A DNA stretch of 64,000 nt from Ruminococcaceae bacterium YAD3003. GTDB lineage: Bacteria > Bacillota > Clostridia > Saccharofermentanales > Saccharofermentanaceae. This document shows, piece by piece, positions 62,241-64,000 of the stretch. Under the pieces are notes generated by a model. It was given only the letters and a program-made list of their open reading frames with translations. It did no database searches and was not told the DNA's origin. The DNA is taken from the NCBI GenBank assembly GCA_900107185.1, contig FNPA01000005.1:124001-188000 (forward strand), given 5' to 3'. Position 1 is the first letter of the stretch. Every line of letters starts with the position of its first letter. The position numbers and the translations under genes are program-made.

Positions 62241-62372
62241 TATTAATCTCCTGATGTTGGCAAATCTATTACAGATAGACGAAATTTATGCATCAATATA
62301 ATTATAATATTATATTTTCGTGCTTGTGATATTATATTAAGGCTAAAGACAAGTCAAGGAGCTATAAATACT

Positions 62373-63725
62373 ATGAAAGTTACTAAATTCGGCGGATCAT
62401 CTCTTGCCAACGCATTCCAGATCCAAAAGGTCTGCAACATTCTTCTCGCAGATGAAGACAGAAGAATTATGGTTGTTTCTGCACCTGGTAAGCGTACTAA
62501 GGACGATACAAAGGTAACAGACCTCCTCATTGCAGTTGCAAAAGCAAGAATCGCCGGTGAATCATATGATAAAGAAGTCAGCGCAGTTCTCGCCCGCTAC
62601 GAAGAGATCGCCGATGAACTCAATGTCGAAAAGGTTCTTCCTGACATCGAAGAAAGACTCCTCAAGATCGTTAAGGCTGACTATACAGAAGATATCGCTT
62701 ACCTTGACTCTGTTAAGGCAATGGGTGAAGACTGCTGCGCAAGACTCGTAGCTTTCTACCTCACATCAACAGGCCACCCTGCTAAATACTGCAACCCCGA
62801 AGAATGCGGTCTTTACTTAGAGCACGACGAAGCAGGCAAGGCAGTAATCCTCCCTGAGTCATACGATAACCTCGCAAAGCTCAAGGATGAGAAAGATGTT
62901 ATTCTTGTTTTCCCCGGTTTCTACGGTGTATCCAAGACAGGTAAGATCATCACATTCTCAAGAGGCGGTTCTGATATCACAGGTTCTATCCTCGCTGCTT
63001 CTGTTGGCGCTGATGTTTATGAGAACTGGACTGACGTAGACAACGTTTTCGCTGTTAATCCGAACCTCGTAAAGAACCCGTTCCCTATCACTGAGATTAC
63101 TTATGACGAAATGAGAGAGCTCTCATATGCAGGATTTACTGTTCTTCACGAAGAAGCAATCTATCCTGTATTTGCACGTGGAATTCCTCTCAACATCAAG
63201 AATACAAATAACCCTTCCGCTAAGGGAACAATGATCGTATCAAAGCGTTCTCATTACGATTCACTCGTAACAGGTATCGCTGGTGATAAGGGATTCTGCA
63301 CGGTTACAGTAAGCAAGTACATGATGAACCGTCAGGTTGGCTTCCTTGCAAAGCTCCTTGAGATCTTCGCTGATGAAGCTATTTCAATCGAGCACCTCCC
63401 TTCCGGTATTGATACAGTTACAATCATTATCCGTAAGAAGTATTTCACAGAGGAGAAGGAAGCTGTCATCGTTGACAGAATCCAGAAGGAACTCGAAGCT
63501 GACGTTAAGGTAGACAGAGACCTCGCTATCGTAATGATCGTTGGTGAAGCTATGGCTAATTCAGTAGGTATCATGGCACGAGCTGCTTCTGCACTCTCTA
63601 ACGCAGGTATCAACTTAAGAATCGTTAACCAGGGTGCATCTGAGATCTCCATGATGTTCGGTGTATCTGAATCTTACTGTTCATATGCCGTAAGAGTTCT
63701 GTACAAAGAGCTCTTCCGTTATTGA
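62373..63725 (+). CDS. lysC: Aspartate kinase
   Basis: 450 aa. Starts with KFGGSSL (5-11), has GRGGSDITGSILAAS-like FSRGGSDITGS and EEAIYPVFARGIPLNIKNT, and two ACT domains at the C-terminus (about 300-450). First enzyme for lysine, threonine and methionine. AAGGAG precedes the ATG. Terminator follows. Confidence 0.95.
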   Translation: MKVTKFGGSSLANAFQIQKVCNILLADEDRRIMVVSAPGKRTKDDTKVTDLLIAVAKARIAGESYDKEVSAVLARYEEIADELNVEKVLPDIEERLLKIVKADYTEDIAYLDSVKAMGEDCCARLVAFYLTSTGHPAKYCNPEECGLYLEHDEAGKAVILPESYDNLAKLKDEKDVILVFPGFYGVSKTGKIITFSRGGSDITGSILAASVGADVYENWTDVDNVFAVNPNLVKNPFPITEITYDEMRELSYAGFTVLHEEAIYPVFARGIPLNIKNTNNPSAKGTMIVSKRSHYDSLVTGIAGDKGFCTVTVSKYMMNRQVGFLAKLLEIFADEAISIEHLPSGIDTVTIIIRKKYFTEEKEAVIVDRIQKELEADVKVDRDLAIVMIVGEAMANSVGIMARAASALSNAGINLRIVNQGASEISMMFGVSESYCSYAVRVLYKELFRY

Positions 63726-63750
63726 TCAATAGCGATAACCAATTGGAATC

Positions 63751-63778
63751 AAAAAGCGGGAATCACTTCCCGCTTTTA
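63751..63778. terminator. Bidirectional terminator
   Basis: Stem AAAAGCGGGAA / TTCCCGCTTTT with a 4-base loop, T-rich on both sides, between convergent lysC and the GGDEF-like gene. Confidence 0.85.
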
Positions 63779-63790
63779 TTTTACTTTGTT

Positions 63791-64000
63791 TTACTGACGA
63801 TAAACCATTTCCGGATGTTCCGTATAGTAACGGTTTTTATCTTCATACATTTTCTTATCCGCTACACGCATCGCCTTCAGGGAATTCATCATCGGCATGG
63901 AAGATACCTTCTCTGCTGGATTTAGCAAACATATGGCAACGCTTTTCATCGTGATTGAGATGAACAACACAGCACTCATCTGAATCACAGATTTCGCGGA
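63791..64000 (-). CDS. C-terminus of a GGDEF-like protein (partial, cut by window edge)
   Basis: The last 69 codons in this frame, open to the window edge. AMRVADKKMYEDKNRYY followed by TEHPEM resembles the very end of GGDEF diguanylate cyclase domains (ADxxMYxxK). The preceding residues are not clearly GGDEF-like and a second open frame runs alongside (see findings), so a frameshift is possible. GC and codon use are not unusual. Confidence 0.5.
   Translation of the reverse strand, partial: SAKSVIQMSAVLFISITMKSVAICLLNPAEKVSSMPMMNSLKAMRVADKKMYEDKNRYYTEHPEMVYRQ

Overview
The window is a gene-dense stretch of chromosome from a low-to-mid GC Firmicute of class Clostridia. Evidence for this: an IspH–ribosomal protein S1 fusion, the order rpsB-tsf-pyrH-frr, an rny-ymdB pair, the asp23-amaP-DUF2273-nusB-xseA-xseB-ispA-dxs-nadK-argR-recN block, the MEP isoprenoid pathway, strong GGAGG ribosome binding sites, and genes for intracellular arabinoxylan breakdown. 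A fibre-degrading gut, rumen or anaerobic-digester clostridium (possibly Saccharofermentans-like) would fit, but the genus is inference. No phage, plasmid, insertion sequence or CRISPR array was seen. Almost everything is housekeeping, and most genes lie on the minus strand.

Layout. 1-2.9 kb: translation genes frr (partial), pyrH, tsf, rpsB. 2.9-5.0 kb: dTMP/folate genes dfrA, a histidine phosphatase, thyA. 5.0-5.4 kb: an inverted-repeat element and two tRNA-Pro genes, one with the rare AGG anticodon. 5.5-11.2 kb: ispH-rpsA fusion, cmk, an RpiR regulator, scpB, scpA, an M50 membrane protease. 11.2-16.0 kb: ileS, an RluA-type pseudouridine synthase, an RlmI-like methyltransferase. 16.0-22.9 kb: three related lipoproteins on the minus strand, divergent from a two-component system plus an RluF-like pseudouridine synthase. 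A 39-bp nested palindrome sits between the divergent promoters. 22.9-36.0 kb: valS, ROK kinase, clpX, dtd, a lipoprotein, rarA, glyA, an AIR-synthase-like protein, thiI, cysteine desulfurase. 36.1-41.7 kb: GH51 arabinofuranosidase, a small zinc-ribbon protein, tRNA-Leu, a nuclease–XPD-type helicase fusion, GH10 xylanase. 41.8-51.1 kb: recO, a YbeY–Era fusion, a 7TM-HD phosphodiesterase, phoH, rluD, lspA, ymdB, rny. 51.2-62.2 kb: an RluA-type synthase, recN, argR, nadK, dxs, ispA, xseB, xseA, nusB, DUF2273, amaP, asp23-like, efp, a YqeG phosphatase. 62.4-64 kb: aspartokinase and the tail of a GGDEF-like protein.

How the genes work together. ThyA, DHFR and GlyA form the folate one-carbon cycle. 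IspH, Dxs and IspA cover the start, end and chain-elongation steps of isoprenoid synthesis. The cysteine desulfurase and ThiI form a sulfur relay to tRNA. YbeY-Era, RNase Y, PhoH, NusB and the pseudouridine synthases serve RNA processing. GH10 and GH51, both without signal peptides, would finish imported arabinoxylo-oligosaccharides in the cytoplasm.

Most unusual points: three genes whose -10 box lies 6-7 nt before the start codon with no Shine-Dalgarno (leaderless transcripts), the lipoprotein/two-component cluster with its palindrome, the two-domain fusions (nuclease–helicase, YbeY–Era, IspH–S1), and tRNA-Pro(AGG). No gene-free stretch exceeds about 300 bases apart from the tRNA regions, which are described.
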